Below are positions 1 through 11,112 of a stretch of DNA of 64,000 nt, piece by piece; position 1 is the first letter of the stretch; each line of letters opens with the position of its first letter. Source of the stretch: Scytalidium lignicola (lineage: Eukaryota > Ascomycota > Leotiomycetes); contig NCSJ02000124.1 in the NCBI GenBank assembly GCA_002812745.2, positions 55,420 through 119,419 of the forward strand, written 5' to 3'. A program made the position numbers and the translations under genes. Under the pieces are notes generated by a model. The model saw only the letters and a list, made by a program, of their open reading frames with translations. It searched no databases and had not been told where the DNA came from.

Positions 1-2128
1 GGAGAGAACTTAGATGATGATTTGGGCTTTAGTATCCTTGCTAGAACCCAATCAATTGTCACTGAAATAGAGTCATGTCAACTATTCCGTTCCATATTTA
101 CTTCTTACTAAATATCAATTCACCGGGGCAATATTGTTGCCCAATCGTTATTTATCCATTAAAATAAAGAAGCCGATAATTCATCCGGGGCCCGTTGAGG
201 TCGATGTAACTCCGAAACGGGATGTGGTTGAAGTATCCCGCGTGTCTCTTTTCCCCACTCACCAAAACAAAATTATAACCAAATCAACCACGGAGCTTTG
301 AACAAATATAACAGATGATGCATACTAGTGTCTACATTCGGAACGGCTCACTCCGAGTAGGAGGGGAGAGCATACCCATCGTTCATCAAGAGTGATGGCA
401 CGTGCCTTACACCTCGTCTTGTAAGCAACCAAGCAGCTACCTTTAATGTTGTAATAATAGTTATCCCATCGTACGAAATAGAAATATATTATGCATCTCT
501 CTTTACAGAAAGTTTCATTATAGACTTAAATAATTTTGGACCTGAGATGAAGATGATCCAGGATTTGACTAAAATAATATTATTGTTCCATGAGAGCAAA
601 AACACTGGGCGTAATCGGGCATGGCAACAAATTACACTTCCGCTTTTGAATAAATGAGACAGACAGATTATCCCTCGTCTACCCAGCAAGGCATCCAGTT
701 CTTTGCCCTATTTTAATCTACCACAATACTTTGGATCGCAATATTCCTTCTCAGCAATGCCAGACATGGATCAAACCAGATACTCGTACATCCGCTACTA
801 TTCCCCCACAAAATACTTCACACATGCGAGGGTCAAGACTGGGAATATGACGAGGATTAGACTAGGATCGTGAGATTCTGAACAAGGACTGCGAGGATCT
901 CATAATCTCATTTGGGTAATATTAATAAGATGGAATCCTCACTTTACAAGGGTTATGCAACGGTTTGAGCAAATGAGATCATACAAATCACGCTTATCAC
1001 ACTTTTACTCTTACATGTGAAGTATTTAGGGGTGGAACAGTACATTATTCAGTCGAAGTGATGGACAAATGAAAATTTAAAGCCGTAGTATCTGGTAATC
1101 TATCATATTGACTTCGGTAAATGCTTGAACTCAAATCAAACACTCAAAGGGAAATGGAATTATACTGCCATAAGTTTTACATCCACTATTTAAATTTGTG
1201 GCATAACAAGACCTTTACGAATTTGTGCAGACTGTGCTTTGGAGAGCCATCGTGCATAACTCACTTTAAAGTGGTCATCAATAAGATGGCAACAGAATCA
1301 TGGAGAAACATAGTCAAGCCAATCACCTAGCCAATAATTGGTACTCACCACCATTTAGAATTAAATACTGGCCAGTGCTCATTAACAATTAACAGGGGCT
1401 TGTGGATAGAACTGTATTCCGGAGCCCCTTGCTATCCTTGGGAGTTGGAACTTGTGCTGACTAATAAACAATGCCCTTGAGCAATGATCGCCCTAGAACC
1501 CCACAACGATCTTGAAAAGGCGAATGCTCACAATATCCCGTTTTGAAAGGCTTCTCGTTCATCGGAACTTGCCATCGAGAAAAGCATTTGTTCCCTAAGA
1601 TGGCAGATGAATAAATGATCTCACGTATTTTCATCGTACTGTTCATGCCATGTATACGGTGAGATCTTACAGTCCTTCTCTACTTGTAACCACTTTGAAA
1701 CCACCCTCCTCAACTTCTAATCATCACCCAACTTACTACCTTCTTACTAAAACACATCTAAACAAAAGAAACACCTAAATCAAGGGAATATATTTTGCTT
1801 GCCTTAAACAAAATCGCAATATTTTTTTTTGCATTGTTCATCACTCCACAAGCAGAGATGCTTTTGAGTTTGAAGCTGTTTACAGCAACACGTCATTTTG
1901 TAAGGCTGAATGTGCAACATTCAGGTGTCTCATCCTCAATGCCGTGCTGACCCTCGCTCCTTAATTAAACAGTTTTTGAAACTGCCGTCGTGTTTGATCT
2001 TCAAAGATTAGTATTCCCGCTTGATTACTTGCAATCATATGGCCATAGCGCTTCCAGTCGATCTTTTAAACCCAGCATTAAGATTTTTGCTCCGCGATGA
2101 CTTCATTCTCCAAGTTCCCTCCTCCACA
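1..2128. other. intergenic, no supported gene
   Basis: AT-rich stretch with only short open frames lacking coding character, intron signals or recognisable motifs. The last part is presumably the 5' region of the FAS1 gene. I see no tRNA, repeat or transposon signature. Confidence 0.6.
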
Positions 2129-3697
2129 ATGTCGTGGTTACCGTTCTTTTTAATAATATGTTCTACATTCGCTTCGCGATCTACCGCTCTTTTCATTCTC
2201 ACTACCATAGCTAATCATCCTCAGTTATCCACACTCCAGAGCTATGTTACCAAACTCCCAGAGTTGTCGGCGCAGCTAAGCCAGGCTGATAATTACACTT
2301 TTTTTTGCTCCGACCAACACCGCATTCCAAAACTGGCTCTCAACGGCCAATCCAGCTCCAACCTCGGATGATATCGAAGCAACATTATTCTACTGCCTCG
2401 TTCATGGCATTTTCCCTGTAGCTTCCTTTACGAAAATTCCGCAATTCGTTTCGTCATTCCAGGAGAATGCAACTTACACAAATGTCACCACCGGGCAAAC
2501 TCTAGAGCTGGTCTTAACCAACGGCAGTGTGCCCCACATTGTGTCAGGACTCAGAACCAACAGCTCAATCACAACTGCCGTAAATACCTCCAAAATCTCT
2601 TTACTCATTGGTACCTTTTCGCTTATGTTATCTAGGATGTCGTCGTCAACGGAGGTATTATGCAACTCATCGATACAGTCCCGAATCTCCCTCCTCGAGA
2701 ACCGATCGTTGTGCAGCAGGCAAACCTCAATTTCTTTGTTGCTTTGGTGACGAAAGGGGGCTTCCTGGATGCCAATAGAGATGAATTTGCCACTCAGATG
2801 GAATATTTACCGGATGTGACCTACTTCGCTCCAAACTCAGCACTAGCTCTGGCAAACTTTCCCAGCTCTGACACGATGTCTCCTGAGAGGCTGACTAGTA
2901 TTTTCGATTACCATGTCGTGACCGGATTCATTGGTTATTCCTCGATGCTCAGTGACAAGTTAACATTACAAACCGTGGAAGGAGACAACCTTACTATTCG
3001 GATCGGATCAGATGGATCGAAGTGGGTCAATGGTGCAAAGATAATCACTTCAGATTTCATGATATCGAATGGCGTGTTGCATACTATAGATGAGTACGTA
3101 TATTTCCAACTCTAAGTTTTAATAATATTCCATGTATTAACATGGACGCACAGTTTTCTGGATCCCCAAAACGTCACTTCCCCTAGTTGGTCAAAGTCTC
3201 ACAAACCTCTACAGCCAGGCGCTATAGCAGGGTTAATTGTTGGCTTGATATTGTTACTAACTTGCTCAACGTTTCTAGCATTCCTTTTCTTTCACCGAAC
3301 AGGTTCGCAATCCCAAGGCCAAATCCGACTCGGACGGAATAATCACATGCGAATGCGTCCGGGTATGAGTCTTACTCAACTATGGAAGAGAACTCCAGCT
3401 ACATCATCGCCACTGCTCTCCAGAAGTGCGTCACGAAGCCAAGGCCGCAGTGACTCTGAACCTGAATGGGGAGGCGGCATGTCTGAGCCGACAAATAGTC
3501 CTGACCACTTCGAGACAGTTGCAATTAATAGTGGACAGATTGCAGAATTGGATGTTGCAAGGACTAGGACGAGATCTTGGAGTCTACCAATTCAAGAGCT
3601 GAGTGGATCGGAGCCAAGATCTTTATCGGAAAAAGAAGAAGAAGCCTGGGAGAGGTATCCCGCTGAAAGGTACCAAAATCGGCATGTTTATGATTGA
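2129..3697 (+). CDS. secreted/membrane protein with two FAS1 (fasciclin) domains
   Basis: Exons 2129-2579, 2636-3093 and 3154-3697 (introns of 56 and 60 nt, GTAAAT/GTACGT donors, TAG/CAG acceptors) give about 483 aa. The chosen start is the ATG of MSWLPFFLIICSTF, which begins a signal peptide; an upstream in-frame ATG would bury it. Two FAS1 domains follow (about residues 25-150 and 165-300), each ending in the family pattern, e.g. NGVLHTIDDFLDP before the transmembrane helix GLIVGLILLLTCSTFLAFLF (about 340-360) and a 120-residue Ser/Arg-rich cytosolic tail. FAS1 proteins act in cell adhesion or at the cell surface. The first exon is out of frame after a run of eight T (2299-2306); seven T restores the expected F-A-P-T-N-T-A-F FAS1 box. 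The break may be a sequencing error rather than a real mutation. Confidence 0.85.
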
Positions 3698-4057
3698 ATT
3701 ATATGAATAATAATGAAATGAATTGTGGTTGGACATTTTTGAATTTTACTTTTCCGGTCAGATCTACCTACGTAATCATGAATAAAATAAAATGATTGTT
3801 TATAGGGAGCCACTGTTGTCTCCTGTATAACCTTTTAAAACCTTTTGTTCTTGAAACTGTAGCTGGAGACACCTAATAGCATCCCACGAGATGCAATCCT
3901 TAAACGGGTCGGGACAACCAGGAGCTTTACCAGATCAAGACTGCCCTGTGCCGCGGCCAGGTGCAAAATACTTCCGAAGTTGGGGCCGTAGACATTGACA
4001 CTCACTTTGCAATTGCAATCTCCCTACTAACAATAAATCTACTATCTACATCTCCTA
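3698..4057. other. intergenic, convergent 3' regions
   Basis: Spacer between the convergent FAS1 and F-box genes. Nothing recognisable beyond AT-rich 3' flanks. Confidence 0.5.
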
Positions 4058-5344
4058 CTAGTCAGCCCTAATCCCTCCTACCTCATCGCTAAGAATACTG
4101 CTCCAGTGCAAGAAATGTCGCGTAAGATTCTTTACATCTACAGAATTACCCTCCGACCATAATCTCAACCCAGCTATCGTCCTGCGATCCCACAGAAAAT
4201 ACCCAAATCTCCCAAACGCATCCATCGACTGGCACCGCAATGGCCTCTGCCCTCCACCTCTCACATCTCCTCCCTGAGAGTACCTCCAAGCAGCAGTATC
4301 TTCACGAAGACTCTCCCTCTTCTCTCCACACTGCTCTACTCCCCAATCTCCTCCTCCAGATCCACAACAAGTCAAGGTAACCCTACTTACCCTCACCACC
4401 CTCGGAAGCTGGAACGGGACCGGAGACCTCGACCACGCGAAACTGTGAGATGTAGATCCGTATTCAGACTCGGATTCAAACTCAGCAGACTTCTCAACAA
4501 CCCCATTCATCATTCGCAACTCATCGATAACATCCAACGCAGCCAACACCTGCAATCTCTCGAAACCACTGTAAAATGATGGAATCGTCGCGAACTGCAA
4601 ACTGCTCAGGTCCCACGCCGACCAGTGAAGCCGTCCCTTCAATCGTCCGACTTTGAGCTCGTAGAAGTACTTTATCTGCCAGACCGTGCACAGTGTTCGC
4701 TGCTCGTTGATCCAAGACGGAGGCGCAAGATCCTGGAAGCGGGGTCTCTGGTCTGGAAATTCTGCCTTGCGTATTATTCGGGTGTCGGTATCGGCACCGT
4801 CTTCATGCCATGGATCGCTGCATGCTGCTGCTGCTTCTGCTGCTGCTACCGGTGCTGGGTTGGCGGTCGTGGATAGGAATCTCTGGAGGCACCGCTCGAT
4901 GCACACATGTGTTAGGACGTGGATGTTATGTGCTAAGAGGACGAATTTCCGGAGTACGGCTGCTGGGATAGGTGGGTTTGAGAATCGTAACGTGCGGGTG
5001 GGTGATTGTGTTGCTAAGGAGAGATTCTTTGCTTCTGTCCAGGTCCGGCATTCGAATGACCTCGATCGGATGCCGATGACGGCTCGCATTAGAGGTTCAG
5101 TAGAAGCTGAGATGGTGGAACAAAGTATGGCTTCTATTATCTCTGGGGCGCATCTATTGAATATTGATAGAAGTCGAGGAGATGTGTTGATTAGGTTCCA
5201 GAGACAGGAGAAGTCGGGGCATTTCTTGAGGATGTTCAGTAATAGCTCGTTTGGCAGCTGATGCAGAAGATCTTTTCTCCCATCCTGAGAGCTTTCGGGG
5301 AGGAATGGATAATCTGGGTTTTGAATTGAGGTGATGATAAGCAT
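4058..5344 (-). CDS. F-box-like protein
   Basis: Open frame of 428 aa without obligatory intron. Residues about 26-65 (LLHQLPNELLLNILKKCPD, then CLWNLINTSPRLLSIF) match the F-box: L-P-x-E-L-L-x-x-I-L followed by a hydrophobic second helix. F-box proteins bind Skp1 and present substrates to SCF ubiquitin ligases; the substrate-binding remainder of this one is not recognised and has no clear LRR or WD repeats. A low-complexity Ala-rich stretch lies near residue 170 and an acidic Glu/Ser stretch near 285. A good donor-like GTAAGT occurs around 4375-4380 on the coding strand, so a small intron in the C-terminal half cannot be excluded. The family call rests on the F-box alone. Confidence 0.7.
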   Translation of the reverse strand: MLIITSIQNPDYPFLPESSQDGRKDLLHQLPNELLLNILKKCPDFSCLWNLINTSPRLLSIFNRCAPEIIEAILCSTISASTEPLMRAVIGIRSRSFECRTWTEAKNLSLATQSPTRTLRFSNPPIPAAVLRKFVLLAHNIHVLTHVCIERCLQRFLSTTANPAPVAAAEAAAACSDPWHEDGADTDTRIIRKAEFPDQRPRFQDLAPPSWINEQRTLCTVWQIKYFYELKVGRLKGRLHWSAWDLSSLQFATIPSFYSGFERLQVLAALDVIDELRMMNGVVEKSAEFESESEYGSTSHSFAWSRSPVPFQLPRVVRVSRVTLTCCGSGGGDWGVEQCGEKRESLREDTAAWRYSQGGDVRGGGQRPLRCQSMDAFGRFGYFLWDRRTIAGLRLWSEGNSVDVKNLTRHFLHWSSILSDEVGGIRAD

Positions 5345-7024
5345 GGTTGCATGTTAAACTCAACTGTCGAACTAGGGAGATTTGAAAACGTGAGAAATCC
5401 CTACCTTGGTATTGCTATATAACATCTTTAGGCCAGGCTACCACGAAACAGTGTTTTTGTGATATGCCTGTGGCACCAGTCTAGAGGACGAATGTTCTAA
5501 TCCTCCTACTGCGAACTCGTCAGCATGTCTCTGAAATGCGGATGGCTGCTAGGCACCGTTTAAACGAAACGGCCTTGTATCGGCCAGCTCGTACTTGTGT
5601 TTTCTTAATGTACTCTGCGAGACAATTCAGGCATCAGTTTTCGCTGCGATACCTTTTGATCTATTTACTAATTGTAAAAAATACAAGAAATAACATTTCT
5701 AGCCTCTCTAATATCCATATCCTCTCTATTCTCTCTATTTTCTTCTATTTATCGGTTTCTATTCATCGAGTTATGATAAAACCACACATTCTTCAAAGTT
5801 TAAAATAAAGATTTTGCATGGTAGCTATTCTATGCGATAACATTAACACAGTAAATGAATAAAACTATCTCTATTCAATTGTTCATCACAAGCAGCTCTC
5901 TGAAATCCTAAGCGTGCTGCTATATTTCCTTATACTGCTGCCTGTAGTGTCTACGCCTCTCGATGCGGCGTCTGTCTTGGCGAGAGTGACATTTTTTGTG
6001 GAGTTAAGAAGCAAGGCTTGATATTATGTAATTGAATAGACTCGGTAAGGTTAATTTTATGTGTTGATTAATGAATCTTTTAAAAAACGGTAATGACCAT
6101 GTTGAAGCTATGTCTTGCAGTTAGTGGTCGGTATGTTTGAACAAGCTGCCTTGGATGGTATAATGAAAGGGACAGAAATAAACAAATCATGCTGCCGAAG
6201 AGCTCACTGACCCTCATTTTGGGATATATTGAAGTAACTCAATTTTTTAATATTGGGATAAATGAGAATATCTTGTTTTAGAGATTACAAGAGACTGAAT
6301 TTTGTATTGAGGTGCATCTAGTAATATCAAGCGACAAGAAAATCCATTCGGTAGAGAGCATTCAATACATAATATTCCTGGGATGATTAAAACCTATTTT
6401 TGCATTATTGCTCATAGAAATATTAATTCGATATCGAGGCAAGATTCACAACCAATAACTGTAACCGTCCAACGACATAGAAAGCAGCCATCTTTAGCTT
6501 GTTGAATCTTTCACGCTTACACATACAGAACACATAAATGATGGTTGCAGGCAGAGTATATTGTTCGAACGATCGTCTTTACTTGGGACTTTCTTGCAGC
6601 ACAACNTTTTTCTTCATAATATCACATCATCCCTATCATCATAACTCCTATGACTTGTAGAATTAGAAGGGTCAACCGCTTGGTTTCACTATCTATGAGC
6701 GACTAACCTTCTCACTTGAGATCCGGAATAAAATATACGGAGAGCTCTTATAGTCCCCGATTCTCTTGCTATTCATGTAACATCACTAGATTGCTTTACT
6801 GTATGAAATTGTGACCCGAGCTTGGGGCTGTTTTATTGGATTGTTCGCCTCAGGAGAACAATCGCCGCTAAGGCAGCTGCAATCAGTAGAACACATTTCA
6901 ATTTAGTAAGATGATTTTTATTAATTTTCTATTAAATATTCTTTTATAACCTAATCCTATACCGCTGACTTCCTGATTTTCTTCGCGNAAATGTTGTCTG
7001 CTTCCATTGATCTTTGACTACTAA
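5345..7024. other. intergenic, AT-rich, no supported gene
   Basis: About 1.7 kb of AT-rich DNA with two single Ns (6606, 6988). The only longer frame (5536-5808, +) is low-complexity Leu/Ile/Ser translation of pyrimidine-rich DNA and is not credible. Confidence 0.5.
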
Positions 7025-8281
7025 TCATTCAAACCTATGAAAATCCTCAATTTCCTGCTGCTCTCTAGCTATACTGAAATTTTCGCACTCTGCATCATCC
7101 TCGCTATCATCCGCGGTGGAACACGCCCTGTTTTCAGTATCGGTGGCGGATGTTGAAGCTGGACTTTCGTAGTCCATAGTCTGCTCGAGATTTATACCAA
7201 CAAAGAGTTGATACTCAGCATCTTCTCGCTCTATCTCATGTACAGTTGCCTCCGCTAAGTGATTTAGTTCTGCTCGTTTTGCAGCAATCTTTTCTAATTT
7301 CTCCTTGAGCTTCGAAATTAGAATCTGCTTATTACGCTGCAATTCTTCGATTGTCGACTGTGTGTTCTTCCGAAGCTTCACGAGCATCTCTAGACGCAGA
7401 TTGTCACCTAGTAGAGCAGCTAAAGACTCGGAATTTATGAGGAATTGTTCTATACCTCTTGCAGTGATGGGGATTCGGTGTACCGCTGTATGTCTAATGT
7501 CTGCAATGGAGCGGAATAAACTCTCAAGCGGCTTTCCAACATTAGGCTCTTTATCTGCAAACATGTTCCGATGTTTTATAAGCTGTGCTGCCCAAATATT
7601 CAGTTCGACGGCTTCGGGACAACCCCAGTGCTTCTCCTTCAGAATATCTGGCATATGTATCCGTCCAAAATCAAAGCACAAATGTTCTAAGATCATTTGA
7701 GTTTTTACTAAAAGTCTATGCTGAGTTTTGAAAGGCAAATATATCGGGTATAGTGATGGGATCGCAAAATCTGGTTACATCTTGATTGATTGCATTGACA
7801 CTTGCTCAACTATGTCGATAAACGATAAAGCGTTAGTGTCCTTCAACATAGACAAGATATTAGGGCAGAACTTGCCAACTTCTCTTTCGGCAACTTCTTT
7901 AAGTTTAACCACGTCTTGACTAACCTTCTCCTGAGTTTGGACAACATCTTTGATGACGTTCGCATCATGCTTAGCAGCTTCCGCCTCAGATGCCGCCCTC
8001 TCTACACTCTGTGCTGGCGATACTTTGAATATTTCCGGAAAGCGAACTTCTGCTTCATGTGTTGAACCGAATACATTTTCAGTGAGAAGAATTCGAGCAG
8101 TTTCACAGATCGTATCTATGTCGTAAGATCTTATCAACTCCGCAACGTCCGCTCGCTTCACATGGGCTTCAATGAACTTGCGGATAACTTTTGGCTGGCG
8201 CACCTTGGCGTTGGCCCCCATAAATACATTCCTCAGAGCGAGGTATACCACTCTCTGATCTGGAGGATTTTTTTTTGCCAT
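7025..8281 (-). pseudogene. coiled-coil hypothetical protein interrupted by one in-frame stop
   Basis: From the ATG at 8281 the frame runs 168 codons to a TAA at 7777-7775 and then continues in the same frame, without another stop, for about 250 codons to 7025. No GT-AG pair around the stop keeps the frame, so one nonsense codon is simpler than an intron. The first part has charged helices (VKLKEVAEREVGKF); the second has a long coiled coil (around QRNKQILISKLKEKLEKIAA) and an acidic C-terminus. It resembles a fungal family of unknown function often mis-named as a cytochrome c1-like protein in databases; I know no function. CAA to TAA (a CpA to TpA change) would explain the stop. Alternatives are an unrecognised intron or a base error. 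Confidence 0.55.
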
Positions 8282-9212
8282 TTTTCAATAGTTAACAAAA
8301 ATACACCAGCTACCCACAAGGTTGTGCAACATGAATTTTGGTTCGTGGGACAAAGGTAGCCTTTAACAACGCTTCAGAGAGAATTTATAATAAAGTTTAG
8401 AGAGGGGGTGAGGCCTCCTATTGTTATTAGTTTTTTTACCTGCATCTTACACCGTCACTGTTGTGTAATGGGTAACGACCAATACCCCCAACTTCGTAGG
8501 ATTTTCAATATTAACATTCGAAGGCCATCAACAGTAAAGGTAAAAAAAAAGTTTATCAGTTCGCCTAAACTCCCATTGAAGGATCTTAAGGTATCTCATC
8601 TCCCGATCAACATTGTGGCCTCATTTGCTCTACTTGGTAGAGTCTATTTACACATCGGCTGTTTGTGAGATTCTGTGAATTTCTTCTTTTCTTTTTCCCA
8701 CTAGGAAGTGAAACATACAGACATTAACTGGCCATTTGAGCGTATCATTGGATAAGGCACTTGCTGATAAAGCAGCTGATTATCAACAATTAGGTTACGA
8801 TTTTCTTCCGTTCCTATCTTGGACTCAATTGAAAGCTTTTCACATGTGTCAAGGATGCGTTCGTATCATAGGTAAAGGAAATAATATCTTGGAAGTTGAA
8901 GTTGATACCAAAATTTTAAATGGATTAAGTGGATCACCTTTATCTTGTAATTAAACTATAATTCATATCGGATCTTATAATACAGTTTTATTATCGAGAA
9001 AGAAATTCTTTGGGGACTTGCAACAGCAAGTCTGGCAAAACTGAAGGAGCCGAGGCTTAACAAGAAAACTCCGCGGCGAGTGCCTAACCCTAAAGCGGAG
9101 AATCATCAATATTACTTGCTCTTTCTCTTTCTCTTTTTCCCATTCCATCCATAGAGCGGATGTCATTTTCAACAACAATTATCAATTCAGACCATTCAAA
9201 GAGGTAGCAAAG
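8282..9212. other. intergenic with weak open frames
   Basis: Upstream region shared by the broken coiled-coil gene and the SDR gene. Frames at 8408-8668 and 8736-8954 (+) have no ATG where needed and no recognisable family. A pyrimidine-rich CTCTTT/CTTTTT tract (9119-9140) lies about 75-95 bp before the SDR start, as is common in fungal promoters. Confidence 0.45.
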
Positions 9213-10418
9213 ATGGCTCAGATGCAGGAACCTAAAGAGATTGATAAGATTCCCTACGATGCTCCTTTATCGTTTCAAGAGCCGTCGCGAGGTTGGAGCA
9301 CTAAAAGAGGCTACGCAAATAATCGATCTAAGTTCATCCGTGATGAAGACCTCCCCAAGGTCGACTTAACTGGGAAGTGGGTGGTTATATCTGGTTCCAA
9401 TAACGGCATTGGACGTGAAGCAGCCTTAGACTTTGCACGAATGGGAGCTAATCTGATACTTGCTTGTCGGAAGCCACCGCCAAAGGAGAATGATCCCGAA
9501 TCCGTGGTAGCTGAATGTGTAACGGAGGCTAAAAAATTCAAATGCGATAGCATAATTGAATGGTGGGAATACGACGCTGCGGATTTGGCTAGTGCTGAAG
9601 CCTTTGCACAGCGATGGCTTGAGACTGGGAGAGCACTCGATATACTTTGCAATAACGCTGGAATTGGAAGCTCCCCGGGCGGATCTGAGGTATTTAAGAC
9701 TAAGGATGGGTTTGAAATAGTTCACCAGGTGCATATGTTCCTTATTTTAACAAATCGCTATTTAAATTCCTAACGATAACAGGTGAATTTCTTGTCTCAT
9801 GTGCTTCTCACCCTCCGACTTCTTCCATCGCTCTCCAAAGCACCCATGCCTCGGGTGGCCTGCACCACGTCGTGCTTTCATTACCTTGGCCGATACAAAA
9901 TATCCAATTTCAACGGCGGCCCCGGTCTCTCTGGCTCAGAGGGGGTGAACTACTATAAAAATAACAAACTATATTTTCAGATCTGGCTTACAGAGCTGCA
10001 GCACCGCCTCCTTCAGCATAGTGAGTATAAACATATCACTGTGAATGGTTTGCACCCAGGTTACGTCAACACTGGAGTATGGAATCTTAACAAGACAGAT
10101 TCTTGGGCTACCTGGGCCAGGCAATGGGTTGTAAAGACTATGGCATATTTCAGGGCTATTACACCGCAACAAGGAAGTCTGGCGATACGTTATGTAGCAA
10201 CGGCCCCAGAGTGCGGTCCAGATCCCAAAACTCAGGGTGTAGGAGACCCTGAGGGTAAAGGTGGAGGTAGATATTTCAACCGTATTTGGGAGGAGGAGGC
10301 CATGCCTCATTGTAGGGACAATGATGCTAGGCTTCGAGTGTGGAGAAAGGTGAACGAAGAGCTTAAATTGGACGAGAAAGGGTTGCTCGATGTGTTAGGT
10401 TTGTATAGCATGGACTAA
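9213..10418 (+). CDS. short-chain dehydrogenase/reductase (retinol dehydrogenase/WWOX-like)
   Basis: Two exons, 9213-9728 and 9783-10418, joined across a 54-nt intron (GTGCAT donor, CTAAC branch, CAG acceptor), 383 aa. A Rossmann fold is shown by SGSNNGIG (about residue 60, the TGxxxGIG cofactor motif), the NNAG motif (about 145), a Ser in the expected TTS position (about 203) and YKNNK as the YxxxK catalytic pair (about 230). The about 45-residue N-terminal extension before the fold is longer than in minimal SDRs but usual in this fungal subgroup. It should oxidise or reduce a hydroxyl/carbonyl on a small lipophilic substrate with NAD(P)(H); the substrate cannot be told. The start is the first ATG of the frame and precedes a plausible N-terminus. 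Confidence 0.88.
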
Positions 10419-11112
10419 ACAGAATTTGTCCATTTATCAGCGTATATATAGACATATGAGCACCCAGGCACTGGGAATCTTCCTTTTGCAACATCTGACA
10501 TCATTCAAATAAGAACAGATATCCTAGTTTGCCTTCGCTGATGACGCTGCACATGGCAAAGAGCCTTGATATTTTGTCTGCAATTCAAGTGGCCCCCTCA
10601 ATCTCAGAGCTAAGACTGTTTTTATTCTTCACCGACCGAAATTCGCTCTATCCTCTCAGCTGGTGGAAATGGCATTATTTTTATGAAGGTGGTTTTGCTT
10701 GGTCTTTCCACTAATCTCTACATATTGCCGATATCTAGGCGTCGGAGTTATACAGATCCGACTCGGCTTCAGAATCTGGCTCCCGGATAGAACCGTCATG
10801 CATTTCATGAGAGTAGTACATGGAAGGGTCTTCCAGCTCGTAGACCCCACGATCCTCCAAACCATCATCTACCTGTTCTGGGGTCCTTCCTACATGATTT
10901 GCGAAAAGGGTACACTTTCATTCCAACGTCGACCAGTCTGAACTGATTCACGAACTTGCAATGGATCCCAATCTGCAAGATTGGAAGGTCTATTGTACGT
11001 CCCGAGTGGCAGAATTGGCGTTTTTGAACAGGTTGGTGCTAGGCCCGATGGCCCGTTAAGGCTAGTTTGAGACCTCTTTTTGTTTCCTACGAAATTTATT
11101 TGAATAAATACA
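10419..11112. other. intergenic with a possible gene fragment on the minus strand
   Basis: A minus-strand frame ending in TAG at 10737-10735 reads about 65 codons of an acidic tail (for example EPDSEAESDLYNSDA) that looks like the end of a real protein, but no upstream exon can be joined to it. It may be a truncated gene remnant. Nothing else is recognisable. Confidence 0.3.

Noticed and set aside
5536..5808. 90-codon plus-strand frame rich in Leu/Ile/Ser
   Set aside because: Low-complexity pyrimidine-rich DNA with no coding evidence.
8408..8954. Two plus-strand frames that could be exons of a small gene
   Set aside because: No ATG in the second frame, no family resemblance, and the joining splice sites are only weakly supported.
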